Shown here: piece after piece, positions 8,484 to 17,957 of the stretch
Layout of the letters: each line of letters opens with the position of its first letter
How positions within the stretch are numbered: position 1 is the first letter of the stretch
Origin: Flagellimonas myxillae
GTDB taxonomy: Bacteria; Bacteroidota; Bacteroidia; Flavobacteriales; Flavobacteriaceae
Length of the DNA: 64,000 bases
Assembly (NCBI RefSeq): GCF_023502235.1
Contig: NZ_JAMFLY010000001.1
Coordinates: 1,612,001 to 1,676,000, forward strand
Reading direction: 5' to 3'
The notes under the pieces: model-generated
Told to the model about the DNA's origin: nothing
What the model saw: only the letters and a program-made list of their open reading frames with translations
Database searches by the model: none
Made by a program: the position numbers and the translations under genes

Positions 8484-10025
8484 TTAAATCTTGCTTTCTT
8501 CTTTAAGGTCCTTTGTCTTCTCGCTTGTTTTATTGAAATGCTGCATCAGTTCATAGACATAAGGAATCTGCTTTTGGAAACGCGATAAAATATCCGCTGA
8601 AATGTTGTCCCTGCTAAAAGGAACCACCTTAACATATTCCTGAATTTCCCCAGCCTTCCTACCGTATTTAAAGTCGTAGGGGAATCGACCCGATTGGTCA
8701 ATCACGTTGGCCGCATTGTCCCTATTGGCCACACTGATGTAAAACTCGCTTTCGTCGATGTTTCCATTGGGGTTAAACAAGGCTTGTCCTTTTAGGTGGG
8801 CGAAGAGTTCTTTGGCCGTATCTACAGCGGGATCAATGAGCTTTACATCCTGAACCATTAAATCGCGGTATAGAAATTTACCATTCTTTCCCCTGTAACT
8901 ATAAAGTTCCTCTAGGATTTCGGAGATTTCTTGGGTCATATAGGGGTAATGGGTACATCCCAAAATGATGGATTTAAGTTTGTTTGTTGTCTTTGACTGG
9001 CGAATTTGTTCCATCAATGTTACCAGATGGTAGCGTACATAGTTTTTGGCATCATTTATCTGAAGGATGGAGCAATCATCCGATTTTTCACTATCGCACA
9101 GCATTTTGCTATCGTCAAAATCGAAGTTGTAAATATCAAAAAGGGTTCTATCTATTTTCACCTCCCCGTCCAAACTGGGTCCCTTGTATGCCTCTCTGGG
9201 TTTTTTAAGATTTTTATCGAAGTAATCTGGATCCTCATCCACAGCTTCCGCGATGCCCACACCTCCTTGGGAAAAGACTTCAATTTTTCCGGTATAACCC
9301 AATTCGTCCTTCATTCTTAATAGGGTATTGCGATAACCTTTTGAAGCCACCGTGCCGGCCGTGGCCAAAACACCCACAATAGCATCCTCATCTTTTGACA
9401 TACTCTCCAAAGTGCCCCGCACCCCGGCATCGATGACCCCGATGACCTTAATATCCGAGTTCGCCTTTTTTAGGAATTCCTCAATATAATCTTTACCATA
9501 GGCCGTTGCAGTATTACAGGCAATAACAAGGGCTTTTACAGGTTGTTTGTCCGTATTTACGCTTGGGTCCAATGCGTTGGAGTAGTATTTATTGCCCAAT
9601 AAAAACTGGGCATCCTTAATAATGTGTTCGTTCAGTAGATCTCCTTTCCCTACCCCGGAATAGTTCCCATAGGGCATATTGGCCTGATCTCCCAAATAGA
9701 TGAAGGATTCTTTGTTAAAATCCAATTCCCCGTCACTCCCATTTTTGTGGGAATCGTTTTGGTTTTCGTCATAATTCACAATGGCTTTGAGCACCGTAAG
9801 TCCACCAGTACCCGAATCGAAGACACCAATGGGAAGTGTTTTGTCATTGCTGGGATAGTTCTTGAAATCGATATGATAAAAATTGTCCTCATCATTTATG
9901 ATGGTGTTGACTATGTCACCCTTTTTGGAAGGCTGTTCGGCAGATTTTTGTGTGCCCGTATTTTGTTTGCAAGACGTCCATAGGGCTACCGCCATTATTG
10001 AAGTGATGATTTTTATGTGTCTCAT
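8484..10025 (-). CDS. lipoprotein with a complete Asp/Glu racemase (MurI-like) active site
   Basis: 513 residues, about twice the usual 260-280 of glutamate racemase. A lipoprotein signal ends at C19 (WTSC). The racemase hallmarks follow: GVFDSGTGG (67-75), LGDQANMPYG (111-120), the first catalytic cysteine C170 in IACNTATA, and the second in GCTHYP (C357, H359). Both catalytic cysteines are therefore present. The extra length is an N-terminal linker, insertions around 245-330 and a C-terminal extension. MurI enzymes normally supply D-Glu for cell-wall synthesis in the cytoplasm. A lipid-anchored version cannot do that directly and more likely converts D-Glu or D-Asp released outside the inner membrane. 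Neighbours (D-aminoacylase, carboxypeptidases, acidic amino-acid symporter) fit this. Activity and direction are inferred. Confidence 0.85.
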   Translation of the reverse strand: MRHIKIITSIMAVALWTSCKQNTGTQKSAEQPSKKGDIVNTIINDEDNFYHIDFKNYPSNDKTLPIGVFDSGTGGLTVLKAIVNYDENQNDSHKNGSDGELDFNKESFIYLGDQANMPYGNYSGVGKGDLLNEHIIKDAQFLLGNKYYSNALDPSVNTDKQPVKALVIACNTATAYGKDYIEEFLKKANSDIKVIGVIDAGVRGTLESMSKDEDAIVGVLATAGTVASKGYRNTLLRMKDELGYTGKIEVFSQGGVGIAEAVDEDPDYFDKNLKKPREAYKGPSLDGEVKIDRTLFDIYNFDFDDSKMLCDSEKSDDCSILQINDAKNYVRYHLVTLMEQIRQSKTTNKLKSIILGCTHYPYMTQEISEILEELYSYRGKNGKFLYRDLMVQDVKLIDPAVDTAKELFAHLKGQALFNPNGNIDESEFYISVANRDNAANVIDQSGRFPYDFKYGRKAGEIQEYVKVVPFSRDNISADILSRFQKQIPYVYELMQHFNKTSEKTKDLKEESKI

Positions 10026-10052
10026 AATTGCTGATTTTTGTTTTGGTAACGA

Positions 10053-11609
10053 CTATTTTGTCAAAACCTTACCGTTTAGTTTTTGCGTGAACTCCCCCTG
10101 TTCCAAAGCTATCTTCCCGTTGATAATGCTGTATGCCAAACCTTCAGCAAATTGAAATGCGTCGGTATAGTCAGCTTTGTCCATAAACTTTTCTGGATGG
10201 AAAGCAATGATATCTGCAAAGTATCCTATTTCTAACTTCCCTCGCTGAGGAATCCTGAAAATTTCTGCAGTCTTTGAAGTACTTCCATTGATAAAATCCG
10301 CTACCCCAATTACACGATCGGTTTTAACGTATTTGTGGTATTTTCTTGGGAAGGAACCATATTTTCGGGGATGTCCTGTATTACCGTCCGAACCCGTTAC
10401 CACCCAATCCTGTTTCATAAAATTTTCAATATCGTAGGGATTCATATTAAAGGAAGCCACACGGACATATCCACTTTGCAAAATGGAATACACGGCTTGC
10501 TCTGGGCTAACCCTTAAATCTTCCGATATTTCCAAAAGTGTTTTTCCCAGAAACCTATCGTCATCACATTTCACGATCAATAGTTTATCTGGACCGCCCC
10601 TTTTGGTAATGTTCATTTTGGTATCCTGAAGTACCTTTGTTTTATATTTCGGGTCATTTGCCCGAATCAACAGTGAATCTTTTCCCCCACTTTCGGCCCA
10701 TCTTGGGGATACCGCCGAATTTAAACTTGTTGCCGAAGCGTCGTAGGGGTATTGATTGGCGGTTACCTCTATACCTACTTTGTGAGCATTATTAACCAAG
10801 GTAATGATGGAATCGCTCTGCTTCCAAACATCCACTCCCAAGCATTTTATGTGCGAAATATGAATGGGCAATTTAGCCTGTCTCCCAATTTCAATAGCTT
10901 CTTTAATAGCGGTAATCAGACCAACGGTGCTGGAACCCTCATCCCGTAAATGCGTATCGTAAACACCATCATTCTGGGCGACCACTTTCGCAAGGGCTAT
11001 CACCTCATCGGTTTGGGTATAACTCCCTGGGGCGTAATACAGGCCCGTTGACATCCCGAAGGCTCCTTCCTCCATTTCTTTCTGCACTAGTTCGCACATT
11101 TTTTGGAGTTGCTCGCTTGATGGTCGGGTATCGCTGTTGCCAATAACCGATTTTATTACCTCATGATGCCCCAAAAGTGGTACCACGTTGGTCCCAATAC
11201 CTTGTTCCAAATACAGCTTCTTATATTTTGACAAAGGATAGAAACTGTCTCCATCGTTACCAACCACGACGGTGGTCACACCTTGCATTAAAAATGGGAG
11301 GTTATGGGCTTCATCCGGTTTGTTCAAATCCCTATCGGCGTGCGTATGGGGGTCGATAAAACCTGGGGAAACGATCAACCCGGTTGCATCTATCGTTTTC
11401 TTTGGGTTGATGTGGTCTGTTGCTGTTCCAATAAAAACAATCTTATCGTCTTTGATGCCAATGGCATTTGAAGCAGGGTTTTGATCTACACCATTGTACA
11501 CCGTCCCGTTTATAATGAGCAAATCAACATTAAGCTTTGGGTGGGAACAGCCTATCACACCGATAAAAACAAGGGCTATATGTAGTAATCTACTCCGAAA
11601 AAGCACCAT
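10053..11609 (-). CDS. D-aminoacylase-like amidohydrolase lipoprotein (N-acyl-D-amino-acid deacylase family)
   Basis: 518 residues. A lipoprotein signal ends at C21 (GVIGC). The amidohydrolase metal motif GFIDPHTH is at 83-90. Family blocks follow: GMSTGLYYAPGSYTQTDEV, the YDTHLRDE block, IHISHIK, and GSDGNTGHPRKYGSFPR. Relatives hydrolyse N-acyl-D-amino acids, including D-Glu and D-Asp derivatives. The position usually occupied by the metal-binding cysteine of D-aminoacylase (GNCG) reads GNDG here (D119), so the metal site may differ. The start overlaps the upstream M14 gene by 20 bp, indicating tight co-expression. It probably acts in the periplasm or on the outer membrane's inner face. Confidence 0.85.
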   Translation of the reverse strand: MVLFRSRLLHIALVFIGVIGCSHPKLNVDLLIINGTVYNGVDQNPASNAIGIKDDKIVFIGTATDHINPKKTIDATGLIVSPGFIDPHTHADRDLNKPDEAHNLPFLMQGVTTVVVGNDGDSFYPLSKYKKLYLEQGIGTNVVPLLGHHEVIKSVIGNSDTRPSSEQLQKMCELVQKEMEEGAFGMSTGLYYAPGSYTQTDEVIALAKVVAQNDGVYDTHLRDEGSSTVGLITAIKEAIEIGRQAKLPIHISHIKCLGVDVWKQSDSIITLVNNAHKVGIEVTANQYPYDASATSLNSAVSPRWAESGGKDSLLIRANDPKYKTKVLQDTKMNITKRGGPDKLLIVKCDDDRFLGKTLLEISEDLRVSPEQAVYSILQSGYVRVASFNMNPYDIENFMKQDWVVTGSDGNTGHPRKYGSFPRKYHKYVKTDRVIGVADFINGSTSKTAEIFRIPQRGKLEIGYFADIIAFHPEKFMDKADYTDAFQFAEGLAYSIINGKIALEQGEFTQKLNGKVLTK

Positions 11610-12744
11610 TGTTTTGTTTTTCCAATAAGGTTTTCATGAGTTGTTCGGCATAGACCTCGGCCTTTTTTCGAATGGTATCCCTGTTGATTTCGTCTCCATC
11701 TTCGTAGGTTACCGCTTCAGTGTTAAAGGCATTGATAAAGTAATTGTAGCAATATGGCAGTTCTTGACTTCTTCGTCGAGCCTCCACTGTGAAGGAAGAT
11801 GTGGAATCGATTTTCTTGATCCATTCTGGGATAACACCAATAGTTTTGACCTCGTTTACCGAATCGAGAACCAAAATATAGGGACCACTATATGAAGTAT
11901 GGAAGTCCAGCGCAAAACGGATTTTTTTACCTTGTTGGACCTTATCCTCCACAAACTGCTTTACAGTTTGGGTTTCAGGCTGTGTAAAATCAATCCAATC
12001 CCTATTCAAGTCCACTCCCTTGGCATTGTGCCTCCAGTTGCCCATGTCGGCCCCATCTGGATTCAACAGGGGGAAGGTATAAATATTGAAAAATTTCCTA
12101 AACGCCTTTGCTGTTTCGGCTTCCGAGAAAAGGGTCTCATAGAAGCTTTTAAATCCGATGGTTCCTCCAGGGATCTCCGGTGGATGTTGTCTTGCAACCA
12201 ATACAATGGCGTTATTTGCATTCTCTGGTTCATGCACTATGGCATAAATATCTTTACCTAATACCGTTTTCCCAGCTACCACAATTTGCGTTTGATCAAA
12301 TGTTTTCATCCAGGCATAGGTATCGTCCGAAGTTTCAATTTCTTGGGCCGAAACATACAGTTTTTTAGGAGATACCTCTAATTGTAAGGTAGCCGTGTGG
12401 TCAAGTGTATCAATTTCGATCTTCGAACTATCCATGGGTTGCCAATGAATTTTATCCGTGCTCAGCTTGGGTACGTAACGATGTTGGTACGCTCCATAAT
12501 CCAAGGTTAAATTGATTGTAGTATTGCCCTTGGCTGTTACTGCAAAGGCATACCACGGACTTTTGTTTACCGGTTCAAATGCGGGTAGAACCTTTGCTCT
12601 ATAGGCATTCTTCCCGGTAACCTCTACCGCTGCCAACCGGGCACTTTTAAAGGAGACATCAAAAATGACTTCATCAGAATCCTTTTTGCCACAGGCAACA
12701 AGCAGGACAAGGGTAAGTATCCCTAAAAAATATTTTGCTGGCAT
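11590..12744 (-). CDS. M14-family zinc carboxypeptidase lipoprotein (first of two)
   Basis: 384 residues. A lipoprotein signal ends at C18 (LLVAC). A beta-rich N-terminal domain (about 25-130) is followed by the M14 catalytic domain. Zinc ligands are H187 and E190 (RQHPPE) and H282 (DFHTS). DLNRDW at 245-250 holds the substrate-binding arginine, and E348 (VTYEDGD) is the catalytic glutamate. It shares architecture and motifs with the gene at 5883-7130, pointing to an old duplication within the operon. It sits between SusD and the deacylase and probably trims peptides imported by the SusC/D pair. Confidence 0.88.
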   Translation of the reverse strand: MPAKYFLGILTLVLLVACGKKDSDEVIFDVSFKSARLAAVEVTGKNAYRAKVLPAFEPVNKSPWYAFAVTAKGNTTINLTLDYGAYQHRYVPKLSTDKIHWQPMDSSKIEIDTLDHTATLQLEVSPKKLYVSAQEIETSDDTYAWMKTFDQTQIVVAGKTVLGKDIYAIVHEPENANNAIVLVARQHPPEIPGGTIGFKSFYETLFSEAETAKAFRKFFNIYTFPLLNPDGADMGNWRHNAKGVDLNRDWIDFTQPETQTVKQFVEDKVQQGKKIRFALDFHTSYSGPYILVLDSVNEVKTIGVIPEWIKKIDSTSSFTVEARRRSQELPYCYNYFINAFNTEAVTYEDGDEINRDTIRKKAEVYAEQLMKTLLEKQNNGAFSE

Positions 12745-12791
12745 TTTAGTATGGCAAGGATTGGTCTAAACGATTACTAACGGTTTGAATT

Positions 12792-12825
12792 AACAGGCTG
12801 TCCAGGGTTGATTGAACAGCCTGTT
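12792..12825 (-). terminator. intercistronic hairpin between susD-like and M14 genes
   Basis: Perfect 10-bp arms AACAGGCTGT (12792-12801) and ACAGCCTGTT (12816-12825) enclose a 14-base loop. On the minus strand the stem is followed by TTAATTC, a weak T tract. This is either a leaky terminator or a 3'-end stabiliser lowering peptidase expression relative to susCD. Confidence 0.5.
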
Positions 12826-12880
12826 TTCAGAACAACACTTAATTTTAAAAACTAAACTTGAACTAACTCAATCCTTTAAA

Positions 12881-14269
12881 TTACTGGTTCACAGGGGTTT
12901 TTACAAAAATATCAGCTATATCCGGAACATTGGCCTCGTTGGTATTTTCCTCGGAGAATGGGTATAGAAATCTCTCTGGATGCTGGCTTCCCACATTGAA
13001 CGGAACTCCTACTTGTATGGCTACTGGGTCCTTTTTGGTCCTACGTAAATCGGTGAAGCTCACCAATTCGGCAAAGAAGGAAACATAGCGTTCCTGGATG
13101 ATTTCCCTTAACAGGGCATCTTCCATAGATAGGGAACCATCCACATTTTCTATGCCCCCCGATTCGAAATCGGCTTGAACATAATCGTCATAGATTCCGG
13201 TGGTTATTGCAAAATGTTCCCCATTTCTAAGATTACTCCGATGCTCGTTCAATTTCGTCAATGCAGTGGCGAAGTCATTGGACCTAATAGCGGCTTCTGC
13301 CCAGGTCAGTAAACTTTCCTGAACCGATACAAGATTCATAGGCTCGTCCACCCCGGCAATACCATTTAAGTTTATTTGGGTGCCATCAAAATAATAGGCC
13401 GCCCTGTCCACCTCGTCTGTCTTGGCATTGTTCCTGTTGTTTACACCGGTCATCAATTCAATTAAATAGGTGCCCTCGGTGGTCAGATCATCGGGAAAAC
13501 TCCCGGTAAAGAACTGGTTCAACAAGTTGGTATCTCCGGTGAGCACTACCGCCGGAGGCGTATATTGCATGGATTCGGAAGCCATTGAAACCCCATTTTG
13601 GACAGCTCCAATAGCGCTACCATAATCTCCTACCTCAAGATACAATCTTGCTTTAAGGGTATAGGCCGCCCTAATCCAACCATTGGAATCCCCTCCAAAA
13701 AACAAATCCTCTGAAATTCCTCCACCTGTTCCCGCAGCTTGTAAATCTGCAATGGCTTCATCCAGTAAGCTCTGTAGGCCACTGTAAACCGCCAATTGTC
13801 CATCATAAGCTGGAGTTGGGATTTCTGGATTTACCGCTTCGGTAAAAGGTACATCCCCAAACATACTAGCCGCCGTACCAAGGGCATGGGCCTCCAAAAC
13901 CTTGGATGCACCAAAGAAAAAGTCCTTGTTGGTTACTGGAATACCACTTCGCAACTCTCTTGCTTGTTGCACAACGCCCACGTAAATATTGAACCATGGG
14001 GTATCCGAGTTTGTATTTCCATACTGATATTCTTGAATGGGGGCGAATCGCCCACTTCCTGCAAAATTGCCTGTCCAAACTCCTGCTGCCCAGTTTAAAT
14101 ATCCCAATTGGGCTGTGATATCCGCCAATTGCATTCCCGTGAATAGGGTTTGTCCATCGACGGTGCTAATGGTGTTCGGGTCGTTGTCGTTGATATCATC
14201 TACAATTTCCTGACATGCGAGGAAACTGGAAAGAATTACTATTGCTGCGCTTATTTTAAATACTTTCAT
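12881..14269 (-). CDS. SusD/RagB-like outer-membrane nutrient-binding lipoprotein
   Basis: 462 residues. The lipoprotein signal ends at C19 (FLAC). The body has a SusD/RagB helical fold with the blocks NWAAGVWTGNF, a long TPR-like segment rich in ALTKLNEHRS-type helices, and the late ERFLYPFSEENTNE motif. These resemble the shorter SusD-like type often annotated as 'nutrient-binding outer membrane lipoprotein'. It forms the lid on the SusC barrel and binds substrate at the surface. It begins 10 bp after the susC-like stop. The genes downstream are peptidases and amino-acid enzymes, so a peptide substrate is more likely than a glycan; this is inference from context. Confidence 0.92.
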   Translation of the reverse strand: MKVFKISAAIVILSSFLACQEIVDDINDNDPNTISTVDGQTLFTGMQLADITAQLGYLNWAAGVWTGNFAGSGRFAPIQEYQYGNTNSDTPWFNIYVGVVQQARELRSGIPVTNKDFFFGASKVLEAHALGTAASMFGDVPFTEAVNPEIPTPAYDGQLAVYSGLQSLLDEAIADLQAAGTGGGISEDLFFGGDSNGWIRAAYTLKARLYLEVGDYGSAIGAVQNGVSMASESMQYTPPAVVLTGDTNLLNQFFTGSFPDDLTTEGTYLIELMTGVNNRNNAKTDEVDRAAYYFDGTQINLNGIAGVDEPMNLVSVQESLLTWAEAAIRSNDFATALTKLNEHRSNLRNGEHFAITTGIYDDYVQADFESGGIENVDGSLSMEDALLREIIQERYVSFFAELVSFTDLRRTKKDPVAIQVGVPFNVGSQHPERFLYPFSEENTNEANVPDIADIFVKTPVNQ

Positions 14270-14279
14270 AACTCCTTTT

Positions 14280-17200
14280 TTAAAATGTTAAACTCAAGTT
14301 GAACAAATAGGATTTGGTAGATGGATTGGTGTAGTAATCCAATCCTCTTGAGTTCCCAACCCCGGCAAAATTTTTGTCCGGGTCATTACCGATTACATCT
14401 GTCCAAAGCACAAGGTTTCTTCCTGTGAAGCTCAGGTTCAAATCGGAGAGTTTTAATTTTTCCAATACCTTCTTACCAAAGGAATAGGTAAGGGTCAACT
14501 CCCTTAAACGGGTCCAGGTGGCATCTTGCAGCCATAGTTCACTGAATCCTCTGTTTCCAGCGCCATTTCCGCGGTACCAGTTCTGCTCTAAAAGAACCGG
14601 ACCAGCACCAAAATCGAATAGGTTACCTCGAACTACGTCTCCTGCGGAATAGGTTGCCCCGGTCACATCGTTGATTCCATCTGATGGAATGGTCACTTTG
14701 TTTCCAGATTCCCTACTAAATCCACGTTGGGAATTGATTTGACGGGTCATATCATAGAAATCTCCGCCCTGGGAATGTTCAAACAAAACATTCAACGCCA
14801 AATTTTTGAACCCTAAATTGAATCCTAGGCCCCCGGTCCAGTCCGGGTTTGGATCTCCAATAACATCGTATTCTGGAGTTCCGACCGGAAATCCATTTGC
14901 ATCCAGTTGGATACTTCCATCTGCATTGCGCGGTAATTTTCCGCCAAAAATAGCTCCCATTTGGTATCCTACAGCAGCAACTGAATCACCCGTGCCAAAT
15001 CCTGTTAGCGTTTGAACATCTGCTTCGGCCAAACTTGTCACCTCGTTTTTGTTGGTTGCAAAATTTCCGTAAGGGGTAAAAGTCCAAAACTCGTTATCTC
15101 GCAAAATGTTGGCACTAAACTCAAATTCAAACCCGTGGTTTTTCATTGAGGCCCCATTGGTATAGATGCTCGAGAAGCCACTGGAAGGTGACCTATCCAA
15201 TGTTAAAAGGATATCTTCAATATCGTTGGTGTAATAGGTAAAGCTGGTATTCAACATGTTCTCGAAAAATCTAAACTCCAAACCTCCTTCAATTTCAGTT
15301 TTGATCTCCGGCTTAAGGTTGGCGTTCCCAAGTCTATTATCTAGTCTAAAACCACCTCCGTGGTTGGTTGCGGACAGGTTTCCAAATATTCCATTACTAT
15401 AGGTAAAGTCCCCCTCATAATTTGTGGCACTTCTATAAATATCGGGTTGGATACCCACCTTACCCCAGCTCAACCTTGCCTTGGCAAAGCTTACAAAGCT
15501 ATCTTCGGGGAAAAAATCGGCATCAGAAAATTGCCAAGCCACACTGGCCGATGGGTAGAAAAAAGGATCCTTAATGGTTGAAGCGGCTTCAACGGTACCG
15601 GATAGGTCGATATAAAGTTGCTCATACAATCCAAAATTGGCCGTGGCAAAGCCTCTATTGGACCTTCTATGACTGATAAAATTATCTCCTTGGATTATTC
15701 TTGAGTTGTCCAAAGTGTATATTTCATCGTTCACAAGAAAATCGCTACCAACAATTGTTTCTCTATTGAACTTCCTATCGTTGATATTCCATCCCAAAAT
15801 AAAGGAAGAAGTAATGTCATCGGTAAGGTTCCTATCATACTTGGCGATGGCATCAAAATTCAATTCTGTTGCCCCGATGCTCTCAAAGGTTAAATTTCCT
15901 TCCAACCTAGGAATAAGCCCAGTCCGAGCCGAACCGCGTGGATATAAATAGGTTCGATCATCACTATAAGTATCCACACCTCCCCTAAGTTTTATGTTCA
16001 AACCTTCCAATGGGTACACATCAAGCTCTGCAGAATAAATATGGCGGTTCACAATATTTGGGGCTTTTTGTTTGTTGGTGGTCCAAAGTGGGTTGTTGTA
16101 AAATGGACGTTCGGAAGCCCCTACCGGATTTCGGTAAGACCTATGCCTACCACTAAACTCAGCGCCTGTGTCACTAACATAGGTACCCGTATAGTCCCTA
16201 ATATCAAAATCGGCAATGTTCCTGTAAAACCCGAGAAGCAATCCTGCGGTATTGGAGTTTTGCTGAATTCTATTGGCACTAATCCTGGAGTATTTTCCCT
16301 TTAATTTTAGGTTGATGTAATCGTTGAATCTATGTGAAGCACTCAGGTTCACTGTATGTCTTCTGTAGTCATTATTCTTAATTATCCCTTCTTGATCAGT
16401 ATTTCCCAAGCTGAAGAAGATATTACTCTTTTCGTCGCCCCCGCTCACACTCACAGATTGTTCCAAGAGCACCCCGGTCCTAAAGACCTGGTCAAAGTTT
16501 TCATCCAAAAAGGTCTCTTGGGAATTTTTACCACCGTGAAGGTTGTCTGTAGTTCCATCAGGAATAGGATAATAAGTCCTTCCCGTTTGATCACCGATAA
16601 AGAAGCCTCCCGAAGTATCAAAATTGTCCTCTCCGCCGGAACGCGTGGAAATTTCATCCCCCCATCCATGCAGATAGCCATACCTAAATCTTCCATCAAG
16701 TCCTTGTCCGTAGTTAGATTGTAGAGGCGCAATGGCGTTAACTTCATCTAAGGAAACAGCGGTTTTTAGATTGACCCTAAAACCTCTCCTACCCGATTTT
16801 GTGGTGATAATTACCACCCCATTGGAGGCCCGAGATCCCCAAAGGGCAGCTGCAGATGCACCCTTTAGCACTTGTAAGGTCTCAATATCGTTAGGATTGA
16901 TATCGTTCAACCGCGACTGCTGGGAGGTACCGTTACCCGTTGCACTACTCGCCCCACCTTGGGTGCTGCTGTTACTAATGGGTATTCCATCAACAATAAT
17001 CAAGGGTTGGGTACTTCCAAAAATGGTGTTGGCACCCCGAATTCGGATATTGGAGCCAGCTCCCGGATCACCATTGGACCGAGTGATGTTAACCCCAGCC
17101 ATTTTACCTTGAATGGCATTGGCGACCGAGGTTTCCCCAGAACGAACCAAAGCCTCGGGTTTTACGCTGGAAACCGCGCTACCCAATTTATCGGTACGTA

Positions 17201-17876
17201 CTTCAAAACCCAAAGCGGTAACCACTACTTCATCCAAAGCCTGTGCATCTTCCTTTAATACAACATTGACAGTGGACTGTCCGTTTACGGGAACCTCCTG
17301 AGTGAGGTATCCAATATAACTTACCACCAATACGGCGTCCCCACTTGGCACTTCAAGGGAATAATTTCCATCAAAATCCGTAGTGGTCCCATCCGTGGTT
17401 CCCTTGACCACAATACTGGCTCCTGGTAATGGTCCAACATCATCGGTCACCGTACCCGAAACCGCCAATTGTGGTGCTTCTTTGGTGGCCCTTGGTTGGG
17501 TTTTAATCGCATTTTTTTTCAACACGACCTGTCTTCCATTAATGTGGTAGTCAATACGGTTGGGCTTAAAATGCTTTTCCAGTGCACCTTCAATGGTCTG
17601 GTTCTTAATTTTAAGATCCCCTTTTCTTTCATTCAAAGTTGGCAGCAAATCCTCACCGTACATAAAAACAAACTCACTTTGCCTCTCAATGCTATAAATG
17701 ATATCCAGCAATGTGGCATCCTTTAAATTGACCTTGAGCTTCGTTTTTTGTGAGTAAGCGTCTGTGTAAGAATAAAGTGTGAAGAGCAATAAAAATAGTG
17801 TCAGAAACCTCATCACTTTTTTGATTTTGTCCATAAAATCGCCACGGCGATCATACGGAAACCCCATTTTTTCCAT
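14280..17876 (-). CDS. SusC/RagA-like TonB-dependent outer-membrane transporter with STN domain
   Basis: 1198 residues. After the signal sequence (hydrophobic core about 23-41) there is an STN domain (about 48-125), a carboxypeptidase-regulatory-like beta-sandwich (about 135-212), a TonB plug starting near ALDEVVVTALG, and a 22-strand barrel ending in the aromatic SYLFNLSLTF. The STN domain is the signalling module that contacts a FecR-type anti-sigma factor. The genes immediately upstream are exactly such a sigma/anti-sigma pair, so occupancy of this transporter probably controls the operon. ATG at 17876 is used; ATG at 17834 also leaves an intact signal. Confidence 0.95.
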   Translation of the reverse strand: MEKMGFPYDRRGDFMDKIKKVMRFLTLFLLLFTLYSYTDAYSQKTKLKVNLKDATLLDIIYSIERQSEFVFMYGEDLLPTLNERKGDLKIKNQTIEGALEKHFKPNRIDYHINGRQVVLKKNAIKTQPRATKEAPQLAVSGTVTDDVGPLPGASIVVKGTTDGTTTDFDGNYSLEVPSGDAVLVVSYIGYLTQEVPVNGQSTVNVVLKEDAQALDEVVVTALGFEVRTDKLGSAVSSVKPEALVRSGETSVANAIQGKMAGVNITRSNGDPGAGSNIRIRGANTIFGSTQPLIIVDGIPISNSSTQGGASSATGNGTSQQSRLNDINPNDIETLQVLKGASAAALWGSRASNGVVIITTKSGRRGFRVNLKTAVSLDEVNAIAPLQSNYGQGLDGRFRYGYLHGWGDEISTRSGGEDNFDTSGGFFIGDQTGRTYYPIPDGTTDNLHGGKNSQETFLDENFDQVFRTGVLLEQSVSVSGGDEKSNIFFSLGNTDQEGIIKNNDYRRHTVNLSASHRFNDYINLKLKGKYSRISANRIQQNSNTAGLLLGFYRNIADFDIRDYTGTYVSDTGAEFSGRHRSYRNPVGASERPFYNNPLWTTNKQKAPNIVNRHIYSAELDVYPLEGLNIKLRGGVDTYSDDRTYLYPRGSARTGLIPRLEGNLTFESIGATELNFDAIAKYDRNLTDDITSSFILGWNINDRKFNRETIVGSDFLVNDEIYTLDNSRIIQGDNFISHRRSNRGFATANFGLYEQLYIDLSGTVEAASTIKDPFFYPSASVAWQFSDADFFPEDSFVSFAKARLSWGKVGIQPDIYRSATNYEGDFTYSNGIFGNLSATNHGGGFRLDNRLGNANLKPEIKTEIEGGLEFRFFENMLNTSFTYYTNDIEDILLTLDRSPSSGFSSIYTNGASMKNHGFEFEFSANILRDNEFWTFTPYGNFATNKNEVTSLAEADVQTLTGFGTGDSVAAVGYQMGAIFGGKLPRNADGSIQLDANGFPVGTPEYDVIGDPNPDWTGGLGFNLGFKNLALNVLFEHSQGGDFYDMTRQINSQRGFSRESGNKVTIPSDGINDVTGATYSAGDVVRGNLFDFGAGPVLLEQNWYRGNGAGNRGFSELWLQDATWTRLRELTLTYSFGKKVLEKLKLSDLNLSFTGRNLVLWTDVIGNDPDKNFAGVGNSRGLDYYTNPSTKSYLFNLSLTF

Positions 17877-17891
17877 AATTTAGTTAGTTGT

Positions 17892-17953
17892 TTGTTTAAA
17901 CAATTCCTGTTTTTACAGGTTACCCGCCAGAGCATGGTGCGAACATGCTCTGG
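17892..17953 (-). promoter_or_regulatory. palindrome and two hairpins in the leader between fecR-like and susC-like genes
   Basis: The 81-bp gap contains TTGTTTAAACAA (17892-17903, perfect palindrome), a CCTGT-TTTT-ACAGG hairpin (17906-17919) and a strong stem with 10-bp arms CCAGAGCATG (17927-17936) and CATGCTCTGG (17944-17953) around a 7-base loop. The large stem lies directly after the FecR stop codon. It has a T tract only on the plus side, so on the transcribed strand it is more likely an attenuator or RNA-stability element than a full terminator. Confidence 0.4.
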
Positions 17954-17957
17954 TTTT

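Noticed and set aside
12881-17876. SusC/SusD pair as the uptake system of the beta-glucan locus
   Set aside because: Kept as an alternative only: a sigma/anti-sigma pair separates it from the glucan genes and peptidase and amino-acid genes follow it directly.
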